Part shown: positions 34,401-43,200 of the stretch, piece by piece
How positions within the stretch are numbered: position 1 is the first letter of the stretch
Layout: each line of letters opens with the position of its first letter
Source: Aliikangiella sp965214955
GTDB taxonomy: Bacteria > Pseudomonadota > Gammaproteobacteria > Enterobacterales > Kangiellaceae
Assembly (NCBI GenBank): GCA_965214955.1
Contig: CBDCCU010000009.1
Location: 248,001-312,000, forward strand
Reading direction: 5' to 3'
DNA: 64,000 nt
Notes under the pieces: model-generated
What the model was told of the DNA's origin: nothing
The model's database searches: none
Seen by the model: the letters and a program-made list of their open reading frames with translations, nothing else
Position numbers and translations under genes: made by a program

Positions 34401-35262
34401 TGGGGTGCAACCCTTTGGTGGGCGCGGATTATCGGGTACTGGTCCTAAAGCGGGTGGCCCTGGTTATTTACGTCGTTTGGTTAAAGAAAAAACTGCCGAG
34501 CAAAATCGCCAAAGTACGGGAGAAAAGCCAACGGCAATTGAAGTTGAAAATACACCTCAGAATAAAATGTTAGTTGATGAACTACTGGCTAATGCCAAGC
34601 GTGATGAAAAAATTTGGCGTGATCAAGATCTTAACCTGCGTATTTCTACCATGCGTCAGTTAATTGCTAAGTTGGCTGATGTTTCTAGTATGAATGAATT
34701 AGCTGAAAACCTTGATCAAACATTAGCTGATGCTAGAGAACAAGTAATTGCTATTGAGCAAAAACTGAGCGAGCCACTAGTGTTGCCTGGTCCTACAGGT
34801 GAGTCGAATATTTTATATTTAGAACCGCGAGGCGCTCTTGTGGTTTATGCCGATAAAGATACCTCATTTAACTTTTGGGTTATTTCGGTAATTACGGCTT
34901 TGGCAACAGGCAATATGGTGATTACCGTTGTTTCTGATAAATTTTATAATGAAGCACTGGCGTTTAGAGAAAAGTTAATTCAGTCGAATGCTCCACAGGG
35001 AATTTTTCAAGTGGCTAAATCAACACAATTAGAATATTTATTAGCTCACCCCGATGTTTGTGGTGCTGTAATTGGCAATGAGTGTGAGAATAAGGCTTAT
35101 GTGAATGAGCAACTAGCAGCAAGAAATGGAGCAATATTGCCGGTAATTTCAAGCGAGTATTACGACACTTTAATTAATAGAATGTTAACTGAAAAAACCG
35201 TCAGTATTGATACAACGGCATCGGGTGGGAATACCTCATTAATGACATTAACCGATGATTAA
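31465..35262 (+). CDS. putA: Bifunctional proline dehydrogenase / P5C dehydrogenase PutA
   Basis: Oxidises proline to glutamate in two steps at the inner membrane. 1265 residues: no ribbon-helix-helix DNA-binding domain at the N-terminus; FAD-binding proline dehydrogenase barrel (about 190-480, with KLMVRLVKGAYWD); aldehyde dehydrogenase domain (about 580-1000) with catalytic Cys817 in AGQRCSALRV; and a C-terminal ALDH-like domain (from about 1040). This is a type B trifunctional-length enzyme without the autorepressor domain, which agrees with the separate PutR gene. ATG 31465 is preceded by TGAGGAAG. A strong terminator follows. Confidence 0.96.
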   Translation: MLFEGSLTATCPIRQKIRDFYRINEDEVIDYILPLAEVGVAARSRAWERARQIVVNIRSDQQGQGGIDALLNEFSLSSEEGVVLMCLAEALLRVPDAETQDELIRDKLAKGDWSSHLGNSDSMFVNASSWGLLVTGKMVNYSDKSQEDQFGILKRTVGRLGEPVIRKSVNFAMKIMGKQFVMGETIEEATERAVEKEAKGYAYSYDMLGEGARTMADAERYFDSYMQAIHAIGKAADGRGPIKSPGISVKLSAIHPRYEFTHRQRVMNELVPKLKTLALAAKDYDIGFTVDAEEADRLDISLDIIEAVFSDPDLGDWTGFGLAVQAYQKRAIFVIEWLRELTKKANRKLMVRLVKGAYWDTEIKLTQQDGLNGFPVFTRKPSTDVSYKACAIKLMEYRDTIFPQFATHNAYTAATILEMAGEQKDNFEFQRLHGMGESLFDQIVSEDKVQCRVYAPVGHHEDLLAYLVRRLLENGANSSFVNAIVDDSKPVESLLPDPVEKVQSYKQKSNPHIPLPQDLYGDERVNSKGLDLTHIDDITQLKANMEKWFNDNLISESQIAKGEQGVTNPANLAEIIGTIKPQDEKQMLALVKNADKAFAKWSKTSAQDRADILRKTADILERHRDELIALCTKEAGKVAQDGVDEVREAVDFCRYYAARAEKLDLDERFEARGVVLCISPWNFPLAIFLGQVAAAIATGNTVIAKPAEQTSLIALRTIELMEIVGLPKHVVQPVIARGSKVGQIIIPDERVKAVMFTGSTDTGTRIAQTLAERGGDQVPLIAETGGQNCMIVDSTALPEQVVDDVVSSGFQSAGQRCSALRVLFVQEEIADKVITMLKGAMQELYVGDPAWLSTDVGPVIDAKALEALENHAEYMKAHGKLIYQCDVHDIEGKDHFFFAPRLYEVENISVLKDEVFGPCVHVIRFKGEQIDNVIEQINSTGFGLTMGVHSRIQERADYLAKMSRAGNVYINRNMIGAVVGVQPFGGRGLSGTGPKAGGPGYLRRLVKEKTAEQNRQSTGEKPTAIEVENTPQNKMLVDELLANAKRDEKIWRDQDLNLRISTMRQLIAKLADVSSMNELAENLDQTLADAREQVIAIEQKLSEPLVLPGPTGESNILYLEPRGALVVYADKDTSFNFWVISVITALATGNMVITVVSDKFYNEALAFREKLIQSNAPQGIFQVAKSTQLEYLLAHPDVCGAVIGNECENKAYVNEQLAARNGAILPVISSEYYDTLINRMLTEKTVSIDTTASGGNTSLMTLTDD

Positions 35263-35285
35263 TTAGCACTTTAGTTTGTACGCTG

Positions 35286-35323
35286 AAAAAGCCTTAACAA
35301 GAAATTTTGTTAAGGCTTTTTTT
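35286..35323 (+). terminator. Rho-independent terminator after putA
   Basis: Arms GCCTTAACAA (35291-35300) and TTGTTAAGGC (35307-35316) with a six-base loop, preceded by an A-run and followed by seven T. Symmetric, so it could work on both strands. Confidence 0.9.
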
Positions 35324-35381
35324 AAATAACTTTAAAAATATAAGCTAAAATGATTATTGTTGTAGCAACTATATTAAAGCC

Positions 35382-37520
35382 GTGGAAACTAAGCCTATAA
35401 AAATAAATCAAAAGCAGCCCTGTTTAAATATAAGGTACTTGTGCTGTTTGCTAATGTTATTTGCCTTTGATGCATCTGTTGTTGCCTCTAGCCTCAATTC
35501 TAGTAGTTCTTTGAGTAAGCTTTCATTAGAAGAGTTGCTTTCTATTAAAGTGGTTACTGCAACTCGTAGTGAGCAATCACTAAATAAAACACCTGCCAAT
35601 ATTACCGTTTTTAGCCAAGATCAAATTCGCCGCTTAGGTGCAGAAACACTAGAGGAGCTTTTAGCTTTTGTGCCGGGTATTCAAGTGGCACGCGGTGAAA
35701 CTGGTGGAGGTAGTTATACCATTAGTCCAAGAGGCCGACGTTCTGATGTTGGTTCTAATCGCGATATTTTATTATTAATTGATGGTAGCCGAATTAATGA
35801 GCCGGTTGAAACAGGCGCGTTTGAACAAGAGCGACAGGTTTCATTATTTAATGCCAAAAAGGTAGAAATTATTCGTGGACCTGGCTCGGCGCTGTATGGT
35901 TCAAATGCTTTTTTGGCTGTTATTAATATTGAAACCGATAAGTCGGCTAACTTTGTTAGGGTTGGAGTAGGTACTAATAATCAGCAACGTGCTGAATTTA
36001 GCGTGAGTAAGCAAATTAATGATTTTGCTTATTCGCTAAGCTACGCACATTATGCCGACGGTGGCGAAGATTACCCTGCATTTTATGAGTTTTGGGGCAA
36101 ATTTGATGATACTCAAGATCCTGCCGAAAGAAATAATTTTAAGCTAACGGCTAATTGGCAAAACTGGCAGTTAACTTTTAGAGACTCGCACCGTCAATAT
36201 GATGATTTTATAACCCTTGGTGCTCAGCTAAATGGTTTGCAACGTCAGCGTATGACAAGCGACTTATTAAGATTAGAGTATCATTTAGAATCTGACGATC
36301 ATCAGTTTAACTTTTATGGTGAACGTCAAGAAAGTGTGTTTGACTACTTAACAGGATTATTCCCTGAAGATCCCGAACCACTGCCTTCACAAGTGGGTTT
36401 ATATTGGACCAATGGTTCAACCGAAGCATCGCTTGGAGGAAATTATCGTGAAGTCACTCAAAACCGTGTGGGCATGGATAATCAATGGAAAATTAATAGC
36501 AACAATCAATTGAGCTATGGGTTAACAGCGCGGCAGGAAAAAACCAGTTTAAATCCGTTTCAAGGAAATTGGGAATCGCAAGTGTTAGAAGAAACGGGTG
36601 AATATATTCCTTCATCAGCAGATAACTTTATTCAGCGCGGCTTTTGGATTGGCGGTGTTAGATTTGATCTTTTAAACCCAGAGGCTCGCACTGTATTAGG
36701 TGCTTATATACAAAATGAGTGGAAAATTAATGACGATTGGCAAGCGACAATTGGCGCTAGGCATGATGACTATGAAGACTTTGGCAGCAATTTAAGTATT
36801 CGTGGCGGCTTAGTTTTTAATCAAAGTGATTACTATTGGAAACTGCTTTACGGTGAAGCTTTTAGGGCGCCTTCGCTGGTTGAAACTAGGGCAGGGATTG
36901 CATCGGGCGGTATTTCTAACCCCAACCTTAAACCAGAAACGGTAAGTACCTTAGAGCTAGTAGGTGGACTAGTTGAAGATTATTGGAGTTTAAATGTTAC
37001 CCTCTATCACAATCAGTTTACCGATTTAATTAAACCTGTTTTAGTTGATGATGTTGTTGTTGGTATTACCGCTTTTCAGCCTCAAAATTCGGGTAAAGAG
37101 TCTAATTTGGGATTAGAGTTTAGTTTAGATATTCAGTTTTCTGATCATTGGCAACTTAACTTGGGTGGAGACTATTTAATTGACGAACTTCCCGATCAAC
37201 CTGTAGCAAAAGAACGACTGTTTGCTCAACTCAATTATCAATTCGACAATGTAAATATTAATTTTAATACTCACTTTTTGGGAAAAGTATTATCTCGTAG
37301 TGCTGCATCGTCAAACTTTGAAAATAATATTGACTTAAAAAGCCGCTGGTTAAGTGGACTTAATATTGACTGGCAATACACACAAGAAACGAGCTTGTAT
37401 TTAAAAGTGAGTAATCTTTTTGATGAAGACTATTACAGCTATAGCCCGCAAGCTGGTTTAGAAACAGGGTTGCCAAATAGAGGACGGTTTATTCAAACTG
37501 GACTTGTCTATCAGTTTTAG
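35382..37520 (+). CDS. TonB-dependent outer-membrane receptor
   Basis: Outer-membrane active-uptake receptor, 712 residues. N-terminal signal segment (about 18-36), plug domain with KTPANITVFSQDQIRRLGAETLEELLAFVPGIQV and IIRGPGSALYGSNAFLAVINI, and a long beta-barrel ending in GRFIQTGLVYQF, the terminal aromatic residue needed for barrel insertion. Closest in layout to BtuB/CirA-like receptors; the substrate cannot be deduced. Start is GTG 35382 with a poor ribosome binding site. It follows the putA terminator and stands alone, so it is a separate transcription unit. Confidence 0.88.
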   Translation: METKPIKINQKQPCLNIRYLCCLLMLFAFDASVVASSLNSSSSLSKLSLEELLSIKVVTATRSEQSLNKTPANITVFSQDQIRRLGAETLEELLAFVPGIQVARGETGGGSYTISPRGRRSDVGSNRDILLLIDGSRINEPVETGAFEQERQVSLFNAKKVEIIRGPGSALYGSNAFLAVINIETDKSANFVRVGVGTNNQQRAEFSVSKQINDFAYSLSYAHYADGGEDYPAFYEFWGKFDDTQDPAERNNFKLTANWQNWQLTFRDSHRQYDDFITLGAQLNGLQRQRMTSDLLRLEYHLESDDHQFNFYGERQESVFDYLTGLFPEDPEPLPSQVGLYWTNGSTEASLGGNYREVTQNRVGMDNQWKINSNNQLSYGLTARQEKTSLNPFQGNWESQVLEETGEYIPSSADNFIQRGFWIGGVRFDLLNPEARTVLGAYIQNEWKINDDWQATIGARHDDYEDFGSNLSIRGGLVFNQSDYYWKLLYGEAFRAPSLVETRAGIASGGISNPNLKPETVSTLELVGGLVEDYWSLNVTLYHNQFTDLIKPVLVDDVVVGITAFQPQNSGKESNLGLEFSLDIQFSDHWQLNLGGDYLIDELPDQPVAKERLFAQLNYQFDNVNINFNTHFLGKVLSRSAASSNFENNIDLKSRWLSGLNIDWQYTQETSLYLKVSNLFDEDYYSYSPQAGLETGLPNRGRFIQTGLVYQF

Positions 37521-37599
37521 CCATTTAAAAATTTGGCATAATAAAGCGGTAAAACAATATTGGTAGTGTTTGTGCCGCCAGCGGAGCCAATTAGTTTAA

Positions 37600-37655
37600 T
37601 TTCCATATTATTCCTATGAATAATATGGAAATGCCCATTTTATTCATAGGAATAA
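37600..37655. promoter_or_regulatory. Two overlapping alternative hairpins / paired dyads
   Basis: Stem A: perfect 14-base arms 37600-37613 and 37618-37631 around CTAT. Stem B: perfect 16-base arms 37608-37623 and 37640-37655. The two share bases and cannot form together. Seen as DNA sites, TTATTC-N4-GAATAA occurs twice, 32 bases apart (three helical turns). It lies between the TonB receptor and the BNR-repeat gene, 163 bases before the latter, without a T-run that would make it an ordinary terminator. Confidence 0.55.
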
Positions 37656-37817
37656 AGTGAATATGTAGAAAATTAAAGCTTTAACCAGAGCCACGTTCGA
37701 CTCACTTGATTCTCTATGTTATAAATTCTTGTGATTAACATATCTACCTGAGCTCGATATTTAATAGATTAATAAAATGCCGTGCGAGTTCTCAATAATA
37801 ATACCTAGGAGAGAACA

Positions 37818-40800
37818 ATGAATCGAAAACTGTCTTTATTGTTTAAAGGCTTTATCTCATTGTTTTTGTTGGCAAGTTTTAACCATGCTATTGCCGCAAA
37901 AGCAGACTTTGAAAAAAAGCTCAACAGTGAAACCTTTGATGGACTTAAATGGCGCAATATTGGCCCTGCATTTATGTCGGGAAGAATTGCCGATATTGAT
38001 ATTGACCCTAACAACAAAAATATTTGGTATGTGGGTGTTGGTTCTGGTGGAGTTTGGAAAACCACAAATGCGGGCACCACTTGGACACCGTTATTTGATG
38101 AGCAAGATGTTTATTCTATTGGCACGGTAACCATTGATCCCAATAATTCTTCTACCATTTGGGTTGGTAGTGGCGAAAATGTTAGTGGTCGTCATGTTGG
38201 TTTTGGTGATGGTGTTTATGTGAGCCACGATGCAGGCAAAACTTGGCTGCATAAAGGTTTAAAAAATAGCGAGCATATTTCCGAAATAATCGTTCATCCT
38301 ACTAACCCCAATATTGTTTGGGTGGCGGCACAAGGGCCATTGTGGTCTAAAGGCGGTCAAAGGGGGTTATTTAAGTCGGTTGATGGTGGTGGTAACTGGA
38401 AGCGTGTATTAGGTGATAACAAGTGGGTTGGGGTTACTGATTTAGCCATTGATCCACGCGAGCCTAATCGATTATATGCGGTAACATGGCAAAGGCATCG
38501 AACTGTGGCGGCTTTAGTTGATGGAGGCCCCGGCACTGGTATTCATCGTAGTGAAGATGGCGGTGAAACTTGGATACAGTTGAATGAGTCTGGTGATAAA
38601 AAGCAAACTAAGCTCTCAAAGAAAAGCGGCTTACCAACCTCTGATATGGGAAAAATTGGTTTGGCAATTTCACCGCAAAATCCCGATATTTTGTATGCCG
38701 CAATTGAGCTAGATAGGCGTAAAGGTGCGGTTTATCGCAGTGAAGATCGCGGCGTATCTTGGACAAAACAATCTGAGGCAGTCGCCGGTGGAACAGGGCC
38801 CCATTATTATCAAGAGCTTTATGCCAGTCCGCATCGTTTTGAGCAGATTTTTTTAGCCAATGTAAGAATGTTGCAATCAGACGATGGTGGTAAAACCTTT
38901 AACGCTATGGCAGAAGAGCACAAACATTCAGATAATCATAGTTTAACGTTTGCCGCAGGTGATAAAGATTACATGCTAATGGGATCTGATGGCGGTATTT
39001 ATGAAAGCTTTGACAATGGTGAAAACTGGCGCTTTATTTCTAACCTGCCGATCACCCAATATTACAAACTAGCCGTTGATGATGCCGAACCTTTTTATAA
39101 TGTTTTTGGCGGTACTCAAGATAATGGCACACATGGCGGCCCTTCGCGCACCGATAATGCCAATGGAATAAGAAGTGCCGACTGGGAAATGGTGTTATTT
39201 GCCGATGGACATCAACCCGCTACCGAGCCGGGTAATCCCGATATTATGTATGCCGAATGGCAACAAGGTAATTTAATGCGAGTGGATAGAACCAACGGTG
39301 AGCTGGTTTATATTCAACCCCAGCCAGATGCGGGTGAACCCGAAGAGCGTTTTAATTGGGATGCGCCTATTTTGGTTAGCCCGCACAAAAGCTCGCGAAT
39401 TTTCCATGCCTCACAGCGGGTTTGGCAATCGGATGACAGAGGCGATACATGGACAGCAATTTCACCCGATTTAACTAAAAATCTCGACCGCATTGAACAA
39501 CCTATTATGGATGGAAAACCTGGCTGGGATTCTGCGTGGGATATGTGGGCAATGTCTAAGTACAGCACCATAACATCATTAGCTGAGTCCCCCATAAAAG
39601 CAGGTTTAATTTACGCAGGAACCGACGATGGTTTAATTCAAGTAACCGAAAATGGTGGTAAAAGCTGGCGCAAAATTGAAGTTGAAGATTTAGGTGTGCC
39701 AGAAACCGCATTTGTTAATGACATTAAAGCCGATCTGTTCGATCCTAATACGGTTTATGTAGCGTTGGATAATCATAAATTTGGCGACTATAAACCTTAT
39801 TTGGTGGTTAGTCGTGATCGCGGTAAAAGCTGGCGTTCAATTGCCAGTGATTTACCCGCTAAACATTTAGTATGGCGCATTGTTCAAGATCATAAAGCGA
39901 AAAACTTAATGTTTGCCGCTACAGAATTTGGCGTGTTTTTTACCATTAATGGCGGTAAAAAATGGATTGAGTTAAATGCAGGAATGCCAACCATTGCATT
40001 GCGGGATATTGCTATTCAGCGTAGAGAAAATGATTTAGTGGTTGCTAGTTTTGGACGCGGATTTTTTATCTTAGATGATTATTCAGCACTTCGTGATATT
40101 AGCGAAAAAAACTTTGAAAAAGCGGCGCATATTTTTCCAACGCGTGATGCTTGGTGGTATATCCAACAAGGCCCATTATCACGCTTTGAACGAAATGGTT
40201 ATCAAGGAGCAAATCATTACTCTGCCGATAACCCTGCCTTTGGCGCTGAGTTTACTTATTATATTAAAGATAAAATTCAGTCGTTAAAAGAAAAACGCCA
40301 AGCTAAAGAAAAACCGCTTAAAAAGAAAAACAAACCAATCAACTTCCCTGGTTGGAAAGCCGTAGAAGCTGAACGCCGTCAACAAAATGCTGAAATTTGG
40401 TTAACGGTTAAAGATGAAAATGGAAAAGTGGTTAGGCGAATCAAAGGTAAAAATAAAGCAGGTATTCATCGTGTAGCTTGGCATTTAGATTTGCCCAAAA
40501 CCGATCCTATTTTAACCACCGAAGTGAGTGAAAATAATAACTATATTCAAATTGAATATTTATCGGCACCAGGTAAATATTCAGTAAGTGTTAGCCAAAA
40601 AGTAGATGGCAAAGTTACTAAACTTACCGATGAAAATTGGTTTGAAGTTAAGCCACTATACACTGGTGCACTAAAAGGTGCAGGGCATCAAAAAGTCGCT
40701 GAATTTTGGCAAGATTTAAGAGCGTTTAAAATAAAACTCAGTGGACTTTCTAACACATTATCGAATGCGATGAACAAGGTGAAAATGTTAGAAATAGCCA

Positions 40801-41150
40801 TGGCACAATCGCAATTAGATACAGGCAGTGTTGATGCAAAAATTGCCCAGGTAAGAGCTAAATTGCTAGACATAAATCATCGTGTCAATGGCGACCAATC
40901 GCGCAGTGAAGTTTATTTATCGAATGTTAAAACCATTAGCAATTTACTCAATGTTGCCGAGCTTGGTACGGTGTTTTCATCGTATGGTCCAACACCAACT
41001 CACAAGAAAAGTCTAGCGCAAGCAAAAACACAGTTTGCTAAAGAAAGTGCAATGTTAAAAGAAGTGGTTGAAAAAATAATTCCAGCTATTGAAAAACAAC
41101 TTGCCGACTCTGGTGCGCCCTGGATTTTAGGGCAAACTATTTCGCAGTAG
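37818..41150 (+). CDS. Large secreted BNR/Asp-box beta-propeller protein (VPS10/sortilin-like)
   Basis: 1110-residue exported protein. Signal peptide (cleaved near HAIAAK at about 27), then WRNIGPAFMSGRIADIDIDP and many Asp-box repeats (S/T-x-D-x-G-x-x-W/F: SEDGGETW, SEDRGVSW, SDDGGKTF, SFDNGENW, SDDRGDTW, TENGGKSW, SRDRGKSW), which build one or two beta-propellers over about residues 35-760. A Lys-rich linker near 825-850 and a C-terminal helical region follow. Such proteins are annotated as glycosyl hydrolases, but the catalytic residues of sialidases are not evident, so the activity is open. GGAGAG lies before the ATG; a strong terminator follows. Confidence 0.8.
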   Translation: MNRKLSLLFKGFISLFLLASFNHAIAAKADFEKKLNSETFDGLKWRNIGPAFMSGRIADIDIDPNNKNIWYVGVGSGGVWKTTNAGTTWTPLFDEQDVYSIGTVTIDPNNSSTIWVGSGENVSGRHVGFGDGVYVSHDAGKTWLHKGLKNSEHISEIIVHPTNPNIVWVAAQGPLWSKGGQRGLFKSVDGGGNWKRVLGDNKWVGVTDLAIDPREPNRLYAVTWQRHRTVAALVDGGPGTGIHRSEDGGETWIQLNESGDKKQTKLSKKSGLPTSDMGKIGLAISPQNPDILYAAIELDRRKGAVYRSEDRGVSWTKQSEAVAGGTGPHYYQELYASPHRFEQIFLANVRMLQSDDGGKTFNAMAEEHKHSDNHSLTFAAGDKDYMLMGSDGGIYESFDNGENWRFISNLPITQYYKLAVDDAEPFYNVFGGTQDNGTHGGPSRTDNANGIRSADWEMVLFADGHQPATEPGNPDIMYAEWQQGNLMRVDRTNGELVYIQPQPDAGEPEERFNWDAPILVSPHKSSRIFHASQRVWQSDDRGDTWTAISPDLTKNLDRIEQPIMDGKPGWDSAWDMWAMSKYSTITSLAESPIKAGLIYAGTDDGLIQVTENGGKSWRKIEVEDLGVPETAFVNDIKADLFDPNTVYVALDNHKFGDYKPYLVVSRDRGKSWRSIASDLPAKHLVWRIVQDHKAKNLMFAATEFGVFFTINGGKKWIELNAGMPTIALRDIAIQRRENDLVVASFGRGFFILDDYSALRDISEKNFEKAAHIFPTRDAWWYIQQGPLSRFERNGYQGANHYSADNPAFGAEFTYYIKDKIQSLKEKRQAKEKPLKKKNKPINFPGWKAVEAERRQQNAEIWLTVKDENGKVVRRIKGKNKAGIHRVAWHLDLPKTDPILTTEVSENNNYIQIEYLSAPGKYSVSVSQKVDGKVTKLTDENWFEVKPLYTGALKGAGHQKVAEFWQDLRAFKIKLSGLSNTLSNAMNKVKMLEIAMAQSQLDTGSVDAKIAQVRAKLLDINHRVNGDQSRSEVYLSNVKTISNLLNVAELGTVFSSYGPTPTHKKSLAQAKTQFAKESAMLKEVVEKIIPAIEKQLADSGAPWILGQTISQ

Positions 41151-41162
41151 TTTTATGACTTT

Positions 41163-41195
41163 AAAGCGATCTTATTTTTTAAGATCGCTTTTTTT
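41163..41195 (+). terminator. Terminator after the BNR-repeat gene
   Basis: Arms AAAGCGATCTTA (41163-41174) and TAAGATCGCTTT (41180-41191) with a short T loop and more T after. It also separates this gene from the convergent hydrolase gene. Confidence 0.88.
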
Positions 41196-41201
41196 ATGGC
41201 A

Positions 41202-41771
41202 TTAATTTTTAGAGAGTCCAGTTAAGCTGTCTTCAATAATATTAAAACCAAACTCTTCTGCCTTAGTATTATAAGCTCCTGAAAGTTTATTCATAAAACC
41301 ATGCTCAAAAGTGGTTATTTTACAATTCACCTTTTTATTATCGCTAATTGCATTGCTAATACTATTGACATCAAATGAGGTTTCTTTATGAGGAAAAATA
41401 ACATGAGTAGATATTTTCGGCTTTATATTTAAATGATTACGAATTTGCGATGGATAAAAGCAAACTGCTTTTTTACAGCTATTGCCTTCTAAAGCAGTTG
41501 CTCTCCAAACCGCACTTGCGCCAGCACTAAAGCCAATTAACAAATCGGGTTTTATTGTTTTAATAGAGTCGGTAAGTAATTCAAAATATTTATCGTGCCC
41601 ACAATTTTTTATGTAAGCTTGATAGGCTTGCTGTTCGTTTTTAAAATTTTGACGAATGCCTTGGTAGGGATCAATCAGTTCTACTTTAGAAGAAAACTTC
41701 GATAAAAATAATGCTAACTTATCTGTTGATTCGCAAAGTCCGAAAATATCGGTAGTTATTATAATGCTCAT
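41202..41771 (-). CDS. Dienelactone-hydrolase-like alpha/beta hydrolase
   Basis: 189-residue probable cytoplasmic hydrolase. The nucleophile elbow is LIGFSAGASAVWRA (Gly-Phe-Ser-Ala-Gly), with a candidate Asp in HKETSFD and a candidate His in EHGFMNKLS, in the order of the DLH family. No signal peptide. Shorter than typical DLH proteins (about 235). Three bases downstream of the membrane protein gene 41775-42638, probably the same transcript. The substrate is unknown. Confidence 0.7.
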   Translation of the reverse strand: MSIIITTDIFGLCESTDKLALFLSKFSSKVELIDPYQGIRQNFKNEQQAYQAYIKNCGHDKYFELLTDSIKTIKPDLLIGFSAGASAVWRATALEGNSCKKAVCFYPSQIRNHLNIKPKISTHVIFPHKETSFDVNSISNAISDNKKVNCKITTFEHGFMNKLSGAYNTKAEEFGFNIIEDSLTGLSKN

Positions 41772-41774
41772 AGA

Positions 41775-42638
41775 TTATTCAATCTTAAAATCATAGCTTT
41801 GAAAAGTATCTTCAGTTTTGGATATTATTTTACCATCAGCATCAATCGCTTGAACTTCATAAGTGTAGTAATAGCCAGATTTTAAGTCTTTTGTAAGATC
41901 TTTAAGATTAATCTTTGTTTTATTTATTTCTGGTTTATCTAATGAACTAAAAAGAGTGTGATTGCCTCGGTATTCATAGGGAGCAGATTTTTCATATACT
42001 TGTAAGCGGTATTGAGTTGCCTCTTTGTAAGGTTTCCAAGAAATAAGTATTGGATCATTAATTTGATAAATTGTTTGTTTAGTTATTTTTATTATAGGAT
42101 CAACAAATACCAAATGAATACCATCTCCTTGTTTATTTTTAGTCACTGAAAACGCATCGCTAAAATGAAAACGAACTGGGGCATTAATTAATCCAGATAA
42201 AACGATGTTGGCTGATTGATTATCTAGCTCGTAACCATCAATTTTATATTTCCCATAAGGAACAGAGAGTAGATATTCTCCCAAGCTATTGGTAGTTACC
42301 CACTGACTTTTTACTTTACCATTTAAAGCAAGCCGTAATTTTAATCCCATTACGGGCTTTCCATTGGCAGTGACTAAGCCTTTTATTTTTCCAGATCCTG
42401 ATGATAAAACAGTATTTCTATCAATAGTAAAACCACCTGAATAAGTTGCAGTAGAGCCTAAAAATCCCTGCTGTATTTGAGGAGCTTCTTGTATTTCATT
42501 AATTTCAGCATTATCGCTAACTAATGAGGAGTTGATTATTGGTGTAAATAAATATTTAAAGTAGAGCGTAGAAATAATAATAAAAGCAACGGCAAAGCCA
42601 GAGCCAAAAACTAAACCATTTAAAAACTTTTTAAACAT
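41775..42638 (-). CDS. Membrane-anchored protein with carboxypeptidase-regulatory-like domain
   Basis: 287 residues, not recognised as a named family. One N-terminal membrane segment (about 10-32) anchors a periplasmic part. Residues around 82-130 (GKIKGLVTANGKPVMGLKLRLAL ... GEYLLSVPYGKYKIDGYEL) look like a carboxypeptidase-regulatory/transthyretin-like beta sandwich, and about 190-280 (ISWKPYKEATQYRLQVYEK ... YTYEVQAIDADGK) like a fibronectin-type III fold. Both are binding rather than catalytic modules. It is in a minus-strand run with the hydrolase and VOC genes. Confidence 0.6.
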   Translation of the reverse strand: MFKKFLNGLVFGSGFAVAFIIISTLYFKYLFTPIINSSLVSDNAEINEIQEAPQIQQGFLGSTATYSGGFTIDRNTVLSSGSGKIKGLVTANGKPVMGLKLRLALNGKVKSQWVTTNSLGEYLLSVPYGKYKIDGYELDNQSANIVLSGLINAPVRFHFSDAFSVTKNKQGDGIHLVFVDPIIKITKQTIYQINDPILISWKPYKEATQYRLQVYEKSAPYEYRGNHTLFSSLDKPEINKTKINLKDLTKDLKSGYYYTYEVQAIDADGKIISKTEDTFQSYDFKIE

Positions 42639-42683
42639 ATACCGTCCTTAGTTATTTTGAAGAATTACAATGAGTTTACCGAC

Positions 42684-43043
42684 TTATTCAAAAAGTTCAA
42701 ACAACTCATGCACAATTCCCGAAGGATCTTTAAATGCTGAATAGCGCCCCCATAAATTTTGATTCGGAGATTCGTGAACAAAACTAACCCCTTGAGATTT
42801 TAATTGTTCAATTTTTCTATCTAAATTATCAACGGTAAATAAAAGCGTAGAGTTTGAGTTATATCCATGAGAATATTCAACAGCTTCCATAGTTCCCTGA
42901 AACATAATTATTTCATGTTCTCCAGCTTTTAGTTTTATACAGTTTGAGTGCGCTTCGGCTAATTCTAGCTCTAAAACTTCGGTATAAAATTTAAGTGATT
43001 CGTTAAGATCTTTAACAACTAATAATGTTGATGGGTTTTTCAC
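42684..43043 (-). CDS. VOC/glyoxalase family protein
   Basis: 119-residue vicinal-oxygen-chelate protein: STLLVVKDLNESLKFYTEVLELEL at the N-terminus and YSAFKDPSGIVHELFELFE at the C-terminus, the two beta-alpha-beta modules of the glyoxalase/bleomycin-resistance fold. Metal ligand positions can be matched only in part, so the activity is unknown. Start is GTG 43043. Its upstream DNA (43079-43161) is a degenerate copy of the 3' end of the kinase gene 48442-48933. Confidence 0.82.
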   Translation of the reverse strand: MKNPSTLLVVKDLNESLKFYTEVLELELAEAHSNCIKLKAGEHEIIMFQGTMEAVEYSHGYNSNSTLLFTVDNLDRKIEQLKSQGVSFVHESPNQNLWGRYSAFKDPSGIVHELFELFE

Positions 43044-43078
43044 TGATGAGTCTCTTTTGCACTTAAAGGTTTTTTAAT

Positions 43079-43161
43079 ACGCTAGTTTGCCAGAGTTTAT
43101 ATGCAACAAGCCTACAGTTATAGTCAATTGTTCACTTAAAACCTTCTTTTATTTCTGGAGG
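43079..43161 (-). pseudogene. Remnant of the 3' end of the P-loop kinase gene
   Basis: On the minus strand this stretch starts with codons for PEIKEGF, as in the kinase C-terminus (PEIKEGFNVVLSE), then loses about 14 bases, gains four, and continues with the kinase gene's own downstream sequence (TTGTTGC, TATAAACTCTG, CAAACTAGCG). The matching segment at the intact kinase gene is about 48394-48484. So the two copies, in the same orientation, flank the DUF2200 gene and the ABC exporter genes. Confidence 0.75.
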
Positions 43162-43200
43162 AATTTAAGAGGATATATTAATGCTAAAGTTTTTACTAAT

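Noticed and set aside
37600..37655. Ordinary terminator after the TonB-dependent receptor gene
   Set aside because: The stems are AT-rich, lie 80 bases past the stop codon and lack a T-run directly after them; overlap of two alternative stems points to another role.
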